NCBI GenBank assembly: GCA_934193095.1
Contig: CAKPUX010000003.1
Coordinates: 1-64,000 of the forward strand
Direction: 5' to 3'
DNA length: 64,000 nt
DNA from: an uncultured Dialister sp.
GTDB taxonomy: Bacteria > Bacillota > Negativicutes > Veillonellales > Dialisteraceae
Position 1 is the stretch's first letter, and every line of letters starts with the position of its first letter. The notes beneath the pieces are model-generated. The model was not told where the DNA came from. It saw nothing but the letters and a program-made list of their open reading frames with translations, and did not search any database. Below, piece by piece: positions 53,827 through 62,426 of this stretch. The position numbers and the translations under genes are program-made.

Positions 53827-54969
53827 TTATCTCATCACCAAGAGATTGTCTCTGTGGATGACCGTATCATAGGGTGCTGCCATGCCGAGAGCCTCGGAAA
53901 GCCCTTCGGTGCGATGTCCCATGATCTTCTGTACATCCTCACTGCTGTAGTGGGAAATGCCGCGGGCCAGTTCTTGATCCTCAAAGTACACGGCAACCGT
54001 ATCCCCATCACTGAAAGCGCCTTTTACATCAATGATACCGACAGGAAGGAGTGAAGAGCCCTTCTCAAGGAGCGCCTTTCTGCATCCCTCATCGACGAAG
54101 ATCTTGCCTTTGACCGCCGTACCGATGATGATATCCCGCTTCTTCAGCTGCGGATGCACATTTTCACCGCGGAAGAGTGTCCCGATCTCCTCCCCATCCA
54201 TGATGCGCAGCAGGACTTCTTTCTCATCGCTTTTCGCAATGATCATATCAATGCCAGAATGCACGCAGATCTCCGCTGCCTGGATCTTCGTATACATGCC
54301 GCCCGTACCGCGCGCTGTACCCGCGCCGCCGGCAATGGCAAAAAGCTCGCGGGAGAAGGCGGGGACTTCATGGATCAGCTCTGCATCCAGATGACTCTTC
54401 GGATCCTTCGTATACAGGCCCTGAATGTCGGAAAGAATAATCAAAAGGTCGGCTTCGGCCACACTTGCGACGATGGCAGACAGCGTGTCATTGTCGCCGA
54501 TCTTGATCTCATCTGCGGATACCGCATCATTTTCATTCACGATCGGGATCGCGCCAAGTTCAAGAAGTGCCTGAATGGTACCTCGCATGTAGAGATAGCG
54601 CTTCGAATTCACCGCATCGCCCTTCGTGAAAAGGAGCTGTCCAACGGTCTGCCCGTATTCATGGAAGAGATGCTCATATGTATTCATGAGCGCGCCCTGG
54701 CCCACGGCCGCCGCTGCCTGTTTGTAGGGCAGGAAATCCGGCTTCTTATGAAATCCAAGCATGGGCAGTCCCACGCCGATCGCCCCCGAAGTGACGAGTA
54801 CCACATCAAGGCCGCGGTTTTTAAGGTCAGCAAGCTGCCGCGTCAGATGATCCAGGTAGCGGAAATTCACTTTCCCATTCTCATAGGTGATCGAGCTGGT
54901 ACCGACCTTCACGACCACACGCTTTTTCTTCAGAATCGCTCCGCGATCTCCGGTCTTAAGGTAATTCAT
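53827..54969 (-). CDS. proB: Glutamate 5-kinase with PUA domain
   Basis: A 380-residue enzyme for the first step of proline synthesis. Seen: VVVKVGTSSITYENGKVNFR near the N-terminus, VTSGAIGVGLPMLG, PIVNENDAVSADEIKIGDND, GGAGTARGTGGMYTKIQAAE, and a C-terminal PUA domain (KIFVDEGCRKALLEKGSSLL onward). proA is not adjacent. The start at 54969 overlaps yhbY by 14 bases; a GTG 12 codons earlier with AGGA is an alternative. Confidence 0.94.
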   Translation of the reverse strand: MNYLKTGDRGAILKKKRVVVKVGTSSITYENGKVNFRYLDHLTRQLADLKNRGLDVVLVTSGAIGVGLPMLGFHKKPDFLPYKQAAAAVGQGALMNTYEHLFHEYGQTVGQLLFTKGDAVNSKRYLYMRGTIQALLELGAIPIVNENDAVSADEIKIGDNDTLSAIVASVAEADLLIILSDIQGLYTKDPKSHLDAELIHEVPAFSRELFAIAGGAGTARGTGGMYTKIQAAEICVHSGIDMIIAKSDEKEVLLRIMDGEEIGTLFRGENVHPQLKKRDIIIGTAVKGKIFVDEGCRKALLEKGSSLLPVGIIDVKGAFSDGDTVAVYFEDQELARGISHYSSEDVQKIMGHRTEGLSEALGMAAPYDTVIHRDNLLVMR

Positions 54970-55246
54970 AGTGCGACTTCTTTTCTTTTTTCTTGAAAAG
55001 AACACAGTTCCTGCCGATGATCTGCACGATCTCGCAGGAGAGATGCCCTGCGAGGTAGAGAGCGGTGCTCTTGATATCTTCGTCCGAATTCTGATTGATC
55101 TTCACTTTGATCAGTTCACGTGCCGTCAAGACGTCATCGACACTCTGGATGACCGTCTCACTCATGCCGTCTTTACCGATCTGCACGACCGCCGGCAGCT
55201 GCACGGCAAGAGCTTTTAAGTATTGTTTCTGTTTTCCTGTAAGCAT
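54956..55246 (-). CDS. YhbY-type CRM-domain RNA-binding protein
   Basis: A 96-residue CRM protein that binds pre-50S particles. Seen: LTGKQKQYLKALAVQLPAVV at the start, QIGKDGMSETVIQSVDDVLT, ELIKVKINQN, and a Lys-rich end. It lies between obgE and proB; the order obg-yhbY-proB-nadD-yqeK-LCP-rsfS is familiar in Firmicutes. Confidence 0.94.
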   Translation of the reverse strand: MLTGKQKQYLKALAVQLPAVVQIGKDGMSETVIQSVDDVLTARELIKVKINQNSDEDIKSTALYLAGHLSCEIVQIIGRNCVLFKKKEKKSHYELP

Positions 55247-55281
55247 GGAAAAAGTCTCCTTGGTTAAAATGATGGATGGGA

Positions 55282-55680
55282 TATGGGATATGGGGTTCAG
55301 GGTTCAGGGTGAGCCCGTGGGGCGTGCTGCCCCTTGATTGCGTGCGAAAGAGGTTCAGCGGGTTCAACAGGTTCAGAGGGTTCAACGGGGGTGGTGCGGC
55401 GCATAAAAATCAGAAGCGCCGCGGAACTTTGATAGCGCTTCGCGCGCATCGTCATTTCGAGCGTAGCCCGGAAATCTTTATTGCAGAACGCTCATCGCCT
55501 GATGTGAGGCAGCACCAGGACATCGTTTTCCCTCAGCGCATACACGCTGATTCCCGCAGTGCAAGAAAGATCCCTCGGCTGCGCTCGGGATGACGATACG
55601 GGAGAACCTTAAGTCTCCAGTTGCTTGAGATCCCTAATCCCTAGCTACCAGTCACTAGTCACTAGTCACCAGTCACTAGT
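55282..55680. repeat. Composite intergenic repeat, copy G (yhbY-obgE gap)
   Basis: The longest ordered copy, in inverse orientation to B, C and F: GGGTTCAGGGTTCAGGG, GAGCCCGTGGGGCGTGCTGC, CCCTTGATTGCGTGCGAAAG, four 9-bp units (GGTTCAGCG, GGTTCAACA, GGTTCAGAG, GGTTCAACG), GTGGTGCGGCGC...GAAGCGCCGCGG, a MITE-like insert, and inverted 7-bp units up to the obgE stop, which is itself part of a GACTAGT unit. Confidence 0.9.
55443..55603. mobile_element. MITE-like insert, copy 2
   Basis: Right end TGACGATACGGGA identical to copy 1; left end has ATCGTCATTTCGAGCGTAGC but lost the outer bases. Interior shares GCAGCACCAGGACATCGTTT-like and GCAAGAAAGATCCCTCGG words with copy 1. It contains a CACGCTGATTCCCGCAGTGC word. 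No coding capacity. Confidence 0.6.
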
Positions 55681-56962
55681 CTTCCTCGTTATGATTCTCC
55701 GACCAAGTGAATTCTACGCCGTACAGATTGACCGTATCGCCTTCCTGGCAGCCTGCCTTGCGGAGGAGTTTGTCAAGGCCCATGAAGCGCCATGCTCTAT
55801 CGAAGCGGCGCATGGAGACATAGTCCTCGAAATCCGTCATACCGACCAGCTTCTCTACGCGCTTGCCCTTGATGTAGTAGACATCATTCTTGCACTCGAT
55901 CTCAAATTCCTGTTTGTTCGCCTCATATACAATGGCTTTTTCCGGAGACTCGAAGGAGACATCGGGGATCTCCTGCAGAAGCTTCCACACAGCTTCCATG
56001 AGCGGACGAGTGCCTTCTCCGGAAAGCGTGCAGATGGGATAGAAGTCATAGCCTTCCTTCTCGATCGCCTCTTTCAGCTCCTCCAGCTTCTTCGGGTCAT
56101 CGATGAGATCGATCTTATTCGCTGCGACGATCTGCTTCTTCTGGCGAAGCTCCGGGCTGTACAGCTCGAGCTCATTGTTAATGATATGGAAATCATGCAA
56201 CGGATCACGGCCTTCGCTGCCCGCCGCGTCAAGCACATGGATCAGCACCTTCGTGCGCTCCACATGGCGGAGGAATTCATCGCCAAGGCCCGTCCCCTGG
56301 CTGGCGCCTTCAATGAGGCCCGGGATATCCGCCATGACGAAGCTTCTCTCATAGTCCAGATTCACCACGCCAAGGATCGGATTCAGCGTCGTGAAATGGT
56401 ACGCCGCCACTTCTGGCTTCGCTCCGGATACCTTGCGGATGAGAGACGATTTCCCTACACTCGGGAAACCAAGAAGTCCGACATCCGCCAGCACTTTCAG
56501 CTCGAGGCGCAGCTCCTTCTCTTCCCCCGGCTCGCCTTTTTCCGCATACAGAGGCGCACGGACAGCCGACGTCGCGAAATGGGAATTGCCGCGGCCGCCA
56601 TGCCCGCCCTTGACGACGAGCGCTTCCTGCCCATTCTGCGTCATATCCGCCAGAAGTTCGCCGGTCTTATTGTCATAGACCATCGTCCCGAGCGGCACCT
56701 CGACGAAGACATCTTCCGCATTCTTGCCGAACATTTCTTTCGCCCCGCCATTCGCACCGGCTTTGGCTGCGAATTTTCTATGACGGCGGAAATTGATCAG
56801 CGTATTCAGGTCGCTATTCGCTTTGATGAAGACCGAGCCGCCCTTGCCGCCATCACCGCCCGACGGGCCGCCGCGCGGGACATACTTCTCACGGCGGAAG
56901 GAAACCATCCCGTCCCCGCCCGCGCCGGAGACTACAATAATTTTTGCTCTATCGATAAACAT
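55676..56962 (-). CDS. obgE: GTPase ObgE
   Basis: A 428-residue GTPase in 50S assembly and stress control. Seen: the glycine-rich Obg domain (VSGAGGDGMVSFRREKYVPR), G1 GFPSVGKSSLIRKVSG, G3 DIPGLIEGASQGTGLG, G4 ANKIDLID, and a C-terminal OCT domain. Start at the ATG at 56962 with GAGG upstream (family start MFIDRAKI). The last codons, GAG GAA GAC TAG, run straight into the 7-bp repeat, so the C-terminal Asp and the stop are repeat-derived. Confidence 0.95.
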   Translation of the reverse strand: MFIDRAKIIVVSGAGGDGMVSFRREKYVPRGGPSGGDGGKGGSVFIKANSDLNTLINFRRHRKFAAKAGANGGAKEMFGKNAEDVFVEVPLGTMVYDNKTGELLADMTQNGQEALVVKGGHGGRGNSHFATSAVRAPLYAEKGEPGEEKELRLELKVLADVGLLGFPSVGKSSLIRKVSGAKPEVAAYHFTTLNPILGVVNLDYERSFVMADIPGLIEGASQGTGLGDEFLRHVERTKVLIHVLDAAGSEGRDPLHDFHIINNELELYSPELRQKKQIVAANKIDLIDDPKKLEELKEAIEKEGYDFYPICTLSGEGTRPLMEAVWKLLQEIPDVSFESPEKAIVYEANKQEFEIECKNDVYYIKGKRVEKLVGMTDFEDYVSMRRFDRAWRFMGLDKLLRKAGCQEGDTVNLYGVEFTWSENHNEED

Positions 56963-57162
56963 GGAGTACCTCGTTTGAGAAATAGAAGGAATGCGCAAGA
57001 ACCCGGCTGCGATACGAGAATATCGTATTCCCCACTTTCTCCCGGAGCGCCTCACGCTTTCCATCTGTACATAAAAATTCTATTTTATTATACAGCGAAA
57101 TGGCGATTCTGTCATCCAAATGCCATGGTATAGTTGCGCGAGGACTGCTCACCCCCCCAATC

Positions 57163-57194
57163 AAAAAAACGGTTCTCCTTACGAAGAACCGTTT
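57163..57194 (-). terminator. Terminator after the amino-acid permease
   Basis: AAACGGTTCT/AGAACCGTTT stem followed on the minus strand by T7. Confidence 0.85.
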
Positions 57195-57206
57195 GCTGAT
57201 TTCCTG

Positions 57207-57899
57207 CTATCTCACACTCTTCACCTTCATGCGGCGTTCAAGCACGCGCAGGCACATGGAGACGAAGAAGGTCATGATGAAGTAGTAAATCGCTACGATG
57301 ACGAGCGGTGGGAATGGCTGGAAGCTGATGCCCTGAATGGTGGTCGCCGTATACATCAGATCGGCCATACCGATGACAGAGACCTGAGAGGACTCTTTGA
57401 TGAGGGTGACGAATTCATTCCCGATGACGGGCAGGATGTTGCGGATCGCCTGCGGGATGATGATGCGCACCATAGACTCCCACTTCGAGAAGCCAAGCGA
57501 CATCGCGCCTTCGAGCTGTCCCTTCGGGATGGACTGGATACCAGAGCGGACGATCTCACACTCATACGCACCGGAATTCAGGATCAGTGCAAGGACACCG
57601 GCGGAAAGTCTCTCAAAGTCGACGCCCATGATCTGGAAGCTGGGGAAATGGATGCCGAGGAACGGCAGCCCGAAAAACACGAGAGAGATCTGTACCAAGA
57701 CCGGCGTACCGCGGATGACTTCTACATAGGCCGTCGAGATCCACTGGAGGACCTTGATGCCCGAGATCTTCATGAATGCCAAAATGATCCCGAGAAGAAG
57801 ACCAAAGAAGCAGGACAGAAGAGAAATAATGATGGTGATCTTCACACCTGACATGAAAATGTCATTATATTTGACAGCTGTATCTAATACCATATCCAT
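57207..57899 (-). CDS. Polar amino-acid ABC transporter permease
   Basis: A 230-residue His/Glu/Arg-type permease with about five membrane helices. Seen: SGVKITIIISLLSCFFGLLL, YVEVIRGTPVLVQISLVFFG, the EAA loop EGAMSLGFSKWESMVRIIIP near residue 135, and LPVIGNEFVTLIKESSQVSV. It works with the ATPase encoded 15 bp upstream. The substrate-binding protein is not adjacent. Confidence 0.93.
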   Translation of the reverse strand: MDMVLDTAVKYNDIFMSGVKITIIISLLSCFFGLLLGIILAFMKISGIKVLQWISTAYVEVIRGTPVLVQISLVFFGLPFLGIHFPSFQIMGVDFERLSAGVLALILNSGAYECEIVRSGIQSIPKGQLEGAMSLGFSKWESMVRIIIPQAIRNILPVIGNEFVTLIKESSQVSVIGMADLMYTATTIQGISFQPFPPLVIVAIYYFIMTFFVSMCLRVLERRMKVKSVR

Positions 57900-57914
57900 A
57901 ATCGCATCATCTCC

Positions 57915-58664
57915 TTAAATATCAGCATGGAGCAGACGCTTCAGGAATGTCTGCGTCCGTTCTTCCTGTGGATGGGTGAAGATATCTTCGGGATTTCCTT
58001 CCTCCACGATATAGCCCTTATCCATGAAAATGACGTGATTGGAAACGCTTCTGGCAAACTGCATCTCGTGCGTGACGACGGCCATGGTCATGCCGGCTAA
58101 AGCGACTTCCTTCATGACGGTCAGTACATCGCCGACAAGCTCGGGATCAAGCGCAGAAGTCGGTTCATCGAAGAGCAACATCTTCGGCTTCATCGCAAGC
58201 GCTCTGGCGATAGCGACACGCTGCTGCTGCCCGCCGGAAAGCTCGCCCGGATAATAATCCGCACGCTCGGCAAGGCCTACACGGGAGAGAAGCTCCATCG
58301 CTTCCTCTTTCGCCTCCGTTTTCGGCAGCTTCTTGATATGTACCGGCGCATACATGACATTCTCTACCGCGGAGAACATCGGGAACAGGTTGAACGACTG
58401 GAAAACCATGCCGACATCGCGGCGCAGCATCTTCACATCGGTCTTTTCATTGACCTTCTTCCCTTCGAACCACAGCTCGCCCCCGGTCGGCGTTTCCAGC
58501 AGATTCAGGCAACGCAGGAAGGTACTCTTCCCGCTCCCGGACGGACCGATAATGGTACACACTTCTCCGTTCTCGATCTTCATATTGATATCTCTCAGTA
58601 CTTCGACCTTGCCGAACGATTTCTGCAAATGTTTGACTTCATAAATGACTTTTTTATCTGACAT
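57915..58664 (-). CDS. Polar amino-acid ABC transporter ATPase (GlnQ type)
   Basis: A 249-residue ABC ATPase. Seen: IIGPSGSGKSTFLRCLNLLE (Walker A), VFQSFNLFPMFSAVENVMYA (Q-loop), LSGGQQQRVAIARALAMKPK (signature), LLFDEPTSALDPELVGDVL (Walker B) and VTHEMQFARSVSN (switch His). Start at the ATG at 58664, preceded by GTGAGG; an ATG 13 codons earlier has no good site. First gene of a two-gene unit with the permease. Confidence 0.94.
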   Translation of the reverse strand: MSDKKVIYEVKHLQKSFGKVEVLRDINMKIENGEVCTIIGPSGSGKSTFLRCLNLLETPTGGELWFEGKKVNEKTDVKMLRRDVGMVFQSFNLFPMFSAVENVMYAPVHIKKLPKTEAKEEAMELLSRVGLAERADYYPGELSGGQQQRVAIARALAMKPKMLLFDEPTSALDPELVGDVLTVMKEVALAGMTMAVVTHEMQFARSVSNHVIFMDKGYIVEEGNPEDIFTHPQEERTQTFLKRLLHADI

Positions 58665-58703
58665 AGTCCTCACACCCTTCTTATTTATACAAGATAGTAG
58701 CAT

Positions 58704-59028
58704 AAGTATACAGGTATGTCAATAAAAATTGGGGCCTCAGCTCCAAAAGGCGCAAAGGGGCGTCGTACATCGCCTCCCGGAATCATGCCTCCCCGCCCCG
58801 CAAAAAAGATAGAAGGCGGGCAGAGCCTAGCTATACATATATATAAGATCGGTATTCACCCCGTAACCCTTCCTCCTCATCCCTGCCTTCCTCAAGGAGG
58901 GAAGGCCTATGGTACACGGGAAGCCTCCGCAAGACCCTAAGCGCTTCTACGCATTTCCATTTTAGTTATGTCTAAACTCATCACCCCTGCCCTCCTACTT
59001 GAAATATTAAAGTGTTTCTCATGCTCCA
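58704..59028. other. Non-coding gap before the metal ATPase
   Basis: No gene seen. It holds a GCCTTCCTCAAGGAGGGAAG hairpin-like word near 58882-58906 and GC-rich spacer; it does not carry the 7-bp or 9-bp repeat modules. Confidence 0.5.
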
Positions 59029-59057
59029 TTTACGGTGTCTTTGGAGAATGCTAAAAT
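59029..59057 (+). promoter_or_regulatory. Promoter of the metal ATPase gene
   Basis: TTTACG (59029-59034), exactly 17 bp, TAAAAT (59052-59057). An imperfect dyad GGAAGCAACGCTTCC at 59082-59096 lies downstream and could be an operator or an RNA hairpin. Confidence 0.6.
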
Positions 59058-59118
59058 AACACCATAGAATGATACCAGTCAGGAAGCAACGCTTCCATTC
59101 CAGATAAGGAGACATACC

Positions 59119-62100
59119 ATGGAAAAACACGATGAAAAGCATGTACATCACTGCGGATGCGGCCACTGCCATCAGGCGCAGGAAGCCGTCAATCGCACCG
59201 AAGAGCATGCACACCACAAGGAAGATGAAGAAAATCACGACTGCGCCTGCGGCCATGACCATGGCCACGAAGGCCACTCCCACGAGCACGGATGCACCTG
59301 TGGGCATGACCACGACCACGAAGGCCACTCCCACGAGCATGAATGCGCCTGCGGTCATGACCATGACCACGAAGGCCACTCCCACGAGCACGGATGCACC
59401 TGCGGGCATGACCAAGACCACGAAGGCCACTCCCATGAGCACGGATGCACCTGCGGGCATGACCAAGACCACGAAGGCCACTCCCATGAGCATAATGGCT
59501 GCGGCTGTGGCTGCTGCGAAGAGATCCCGGAAGAGCGTCATGACCACTCAAATGACCCTGAAATGGCAAAATACAAGGACAATAAGATCGATGTCATGGA
59601 GAGTGATGCCGACATTGCGATCGATGAAAGGCGTGCCTTCGGTCATTTCCATGACAAGGGCGTCCACCATCATGACGGGCACAAGAACGACTGTCACTGC
59701 CATGACTGCATCGACGAAGAAGACTGCGACTACTGCGGCAAAGACCTTGCCTCCTGCCAGTGCGATTTCTTAGGAAAGGAATACAAGCGCGGTCTCTATC
59801 ACATGGAGCACCTCGACTGCATGGAATGCGCCGCGAAAATGGAAGGGAAGATCCGCGAAATGCCATCCGTCTTCTTCGCCTCGGTCTCCTTCACGAAAAA
59901 AGAGCTCCGCGTCATTTCCAAAGAAAATCCGGACAATCTCATCCCGCAGCTGCTCTCCGTCTGCCGCACCGTCGATGAAAATATCGGCATCGTACCGCCA
60001 TCTGACAAGGGCGATTTCAAGACAGAGATCTATGAGATCCCCACCCTCGACTGTGCGGCCTGCGCCGTCAAGCTCGAAAAACTCGTGAACCGCCAGCCCG
60101 GCGTCCTCTCTGCCTCGATCTCCTTCGCCACCAAGACGATGAAACTCACCGCCAAAGACCCGGACAGCCTCATCCCCGAGCTGACCAGAAAATGCAACGA
60201 GGTCGAAAGCCCGACCGAGATCCGAAAGAAACAGCGCCCGACCAAAGCGCAGAAAAAGTCAGCGGCAAAAAAAGAAGCGTCCTTCCTTGAACGCCTGAAA
60301 AGCGAAAAAAACCAGCTCACCATCGGCGGCCTCCTCTTCGTCATCGGCATGCTGATGCACTACCAGCCGGCCGGCCTCTTCGCTGGACTTTCCTCCATCG
60401 GAGACTATTTCTTCTTCGTCTCCTACCTTATCTTAGGCGGCCCCATCGTCTACACCGCTCTCAAAAACATCACCCATGGGGAATTCTTCGACGAGACCTT
60501 CCTTATGACCGTTGCGACCGTCGGCGCCTTCGCGATCCACGAATACCCGGAAGCTGTCGGCGTCATGCTCTTCTACCGCATCGGTGAATATTTCCAGGAC
60601 CTCGCTGCCGACCGCAGCCGCGACCAGATCATGGACGCCGTCGACCTCCGCCCGGAAGTCGTCCAGCGCGTGACCGCAAGCGGCACCGAGACCATCCCGG
60701 CAGAAGAAGCCGAAGTCGGCGATATCCTTCTCATTCGCCCCGGCGACCGCATCCCGCTTGACGGCATCATTTCCGAAGGCGAGACCCAAATCGACACCTC
60801 CGCCGTCACCGGCGAGCCGAAGCCCGTCCTCGCAGCCGTCGGCGACCGTGTAGACTCCGGCTGCGTCAATATGACCGGCACCATCCGCATCCAGGTCGAA
60901 AAAGTCCTCGCTGAATCCATGGTCACCCGAATCCTTGACTCCGTCGAGAATGCCGTCGCCAGCAAGCCAAAGATCGACCGATTCATCACCCGCTTCTCCC
61001 GCGTGTACACCCCGATCGTCGTCTTCGTCGCGATCGCCGTCGCAGTCCTCCCGCCGCTCCTCTTCGGCGCCGACTGGGATAAATGCATCTACACCGCTCT
61101 CACCTTCCTCGTCATCAGCTGCCCCTGCGCGCTCGTCATCTCCGTCCCGCTCTCCTTCTTTGCCGGCATCGGCGCCGCATCGAAAGAAGGCATCCTCTTC
61201 AAGGGCGGCACCGTCATGGAAGCCCTCTCAAATACCAAAGCCGCTGTCCTCGATAAGACCGGCACTCTGACCGAAGGAAAATTCAAAGTCAGAAGCATCG
61301 TGAAGACCGCTGGCATGAGCGAAAACGAGATCCTTGCCCTCGCAGCTGCCGGTGAGATCTACTCCACCCACCCCATCGCCCAGTCCATCGTGACCTGCGC
61401 GAATGAAAAAGGTCTCTCCCTTCCAAGGCTCACCTCCATGCAGGAAATCGCCGGACACGGCGTCAAAGCCAATCAGAACGGCGAAGACATCTATATCGGA
61501 AATGAAAAGCTCCTCGCCCTTTCCGGCATCTCTGTCCCATCCCTTCCGGAAAACAAAGAAGTCGGCACCGACGTCTACGTCGCAAAAGGCAAGACCCTCC
61601 TCGGCCGCATCACCATTTCCGATGCCATCAAGTCCGACACCATCGAAGGCATCCAAGACCTGAAAGCCCTCGACATCACCCCTGTCATGCTGACCGGAGA
61701 TAATGAAAAGAGCGCAAAAGCCATTGGCAGTCTCGTCGGCATCGAGAACATCCACGCCGGCCTCCTTCCGGAGGATAAGCTCTCTGAAATGCAGAAAGTC
61801 AGAAAAGAGATCGGCTCCGTCCTCTTCGTAGGCGACGGCATCAATGACGCTCCTGTCCTCGCCGGTGCTGATGTAGGCGCCGCTATGGGCAGCGGCGCAG
61901 ATGCTGCCATCGAAGCCGCTGACGTCGTCTTCCTGAATTCGAATGTCGACGCCATCTCCAAAGCCGTCCGCGTGGCCAGAAAAGTCATCAAGACCGCTTG
62001 GGAAAATGTCGCCTTCGCCCTCATCGTGAAGATCGCCGTCATGATCATGGGCCTCTTAGGCTATGCCAATATGTGGGTCGCCGTCTTCGCAGATACCGGC

Positions 62101-62154
62101 GTCACCATCCTCTGTATCCTTTATGCCGTACGCCTGCTGCGCGTGAAATTCTGA
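59119..62154 (+). CDS. P1B-type metal-exporting ATPase with His/Cys repeat leader
   Basis: A 1011-residue heavy-metal ATPase, about 300 residues longer than a usual ZntA/CadA. Domains: residues 1-41 His/Cys-rich; 42-126 five tandem 17-residue repeats of the form C-x-CGHD-x-DHEGHSHEH; 127-225 more His/Cys clusters (GCGCGCCEE, HHHDGHKNDCHCHDC); two HMA-like domains with CMEC and CAAC; membrane helices; VTGEPKPV actuator loop; the channel motif SCPCALVISVPLSFF; phosphorylation site DKTGTLTEG; and GDGINDAPVLAGADVG. The SCPC motif fits zinc, cadmium or lead export. The leader probably binds metal and senses or buffers it; that is inference. Confidence 0.92.
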   Translation: MEKHDEKHVHHCGCGHCHQAQEAVNRTEEHAHHKEDEENHDCACGHDHGHEGHSHEHGCTCGHDHDHEGHSHEHECACGHDHDHEGHSHEHGCTCGHDQDHEGHSHEHGCTCGHDQDHEGHSHEHNGCGCGCCEEIPEERHDHSNDPEMAKYKDNKIDVMESDADIAIDERRAFGHFHDKGVHHHDGHKNDCHCHDCIDEEDCDYCGKDLASCQCDFLGKEYKRGLYHMEHLDCMECAAKMEGKIREMPSVFFASVSFTKKELRVISKENPDNLIPQLLSVCRTVDENIGIVPPSDKGDFKTEIYEIPTLDCAACAVKLEKLVNRQPGVLSASISFATKTMKLTAKDPDSLIPELTRKCNEVESPTEIRKKQRPTKAQKKSAAKKEASFLERLKSEKNQLTIGGLLFVIGMLMHYQPAGLFAGLSSIGDYFFFVSYLILGGPIVYTALKNITHGEFFDETFLMTVATVGAFAIHEYPEAVGVMLFYRIGEYFQDLAADRSRDQIMDAVDLRPEVVQRVTASGTETIPAEEAEVGDILLIRPGDRIPLDGIISEGETQIDTSAVTGEPKPVLAAVGDRVDSGCVNMTGTIRIQVEKVLAESMVTRILDSVENAVASKPKIDRFITRFSRVYTPIVVFVAIAVAVLPPLLFGADWDKCIYTALTFLVISCPCALVISVPLSFFAGIGAASKEGILFKGGTVMEALSNTKAAVLDKTGTLTEGKFKVRSIVKTAGMSENEILALAAAGEIYSTHPIAQSIVTCANEKGLSLPRLTSMQEIAGHGVKANQNGEDIYIGNEKLLALSGISVPSLPENKEVGTDVYVAKGKTLLGRITISDAIKSDTIEGIQDLKALDITPVMLTGDNEKSAKAIGSLVGIENIHAGLLPEDKLSEMQKVRKEIGSVLFVGDGINDAPVLAGADVGAAMGSGADAAIEAADVVFLNSNVDAISKAVRVARKVIKTAWENVAFALIVKIAVMIMGLLGYANMWVAVFADTGVTILCILYAVRLLRVKF
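59242..59496 (+). repeat. Five 51-bp in-frame tandem repeats
   Basis: Five back-to-back 51-bp copies, each coding 17 residues of metal-ligand type (CxCGHDxxHEGHSHEH). Copies 4 and 5 are nearly identical and carry CAAGAC where 2 and 3 have CACGAC (Gln for His), which suggests recent duplication. Confidence 0.95.
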
Positions 62155-62195
62155 TCCATTTTGAGAAAGAATATTCACAAATCACGTTAAATAAA

Positions 62196-62300
62196 AAGGT
62201 TCAACGGGTTCTATGGGTTCTATGGGTTCTAAAGGTTCAACAGATAAGGTGCGGCGCAACATAATAATGAAGCGCCGCGGAGTTTTGAATAGATACGTTG
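62196..62300. repeat. Composite intergenic repeat, copy H
   Basis: 9-bp units GGTTCAACG, GGTTCTATG, GGTTCTATG, GGTTCTAAA, GGTTCAACA at 62199-62243, then GTGCGGCGCAAC...GAAGCGCCGCGGAG. Only the 9-bp and hairpin modules are present, 40 bp after the ATPase stop. A further GAGCGCCGCGGAATTTTAGA piece lies at 62671-62690. Confidence 0.8.
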
Positions 62301-62361
62301 CCCCTCAAAGATAGACCACCTTTAAACCTGTATAACCTATGGCATCAGACTTTCCTTCACA

Positions 62362-62404
62362 TAAAACCTCCGCTTTGTTTTTATAGACAAAACGGGGGTT
62401 TTTA
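62362..62404 (+). terminator. Likely terminator of the metal ATPase gene
   Basis: AAACCTCCGCTTTGT pairs with ACAAAACGGGGGTTT apart from two mismatched positions, followed by T5. It lies about 210 bp after the stop, beyond the repeat copy. Confidence 0.65.
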
Positions 62405-62426
62405 TTGATGTTGATTGTTGATAGGA

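Noticed and set aside
58716..58940. 74-codon plus-strand frame before the metal ATPase
   Set aside because: Pro/Gly-rich translation of spacer DNA with a hairpin; no ribosome site or motif.
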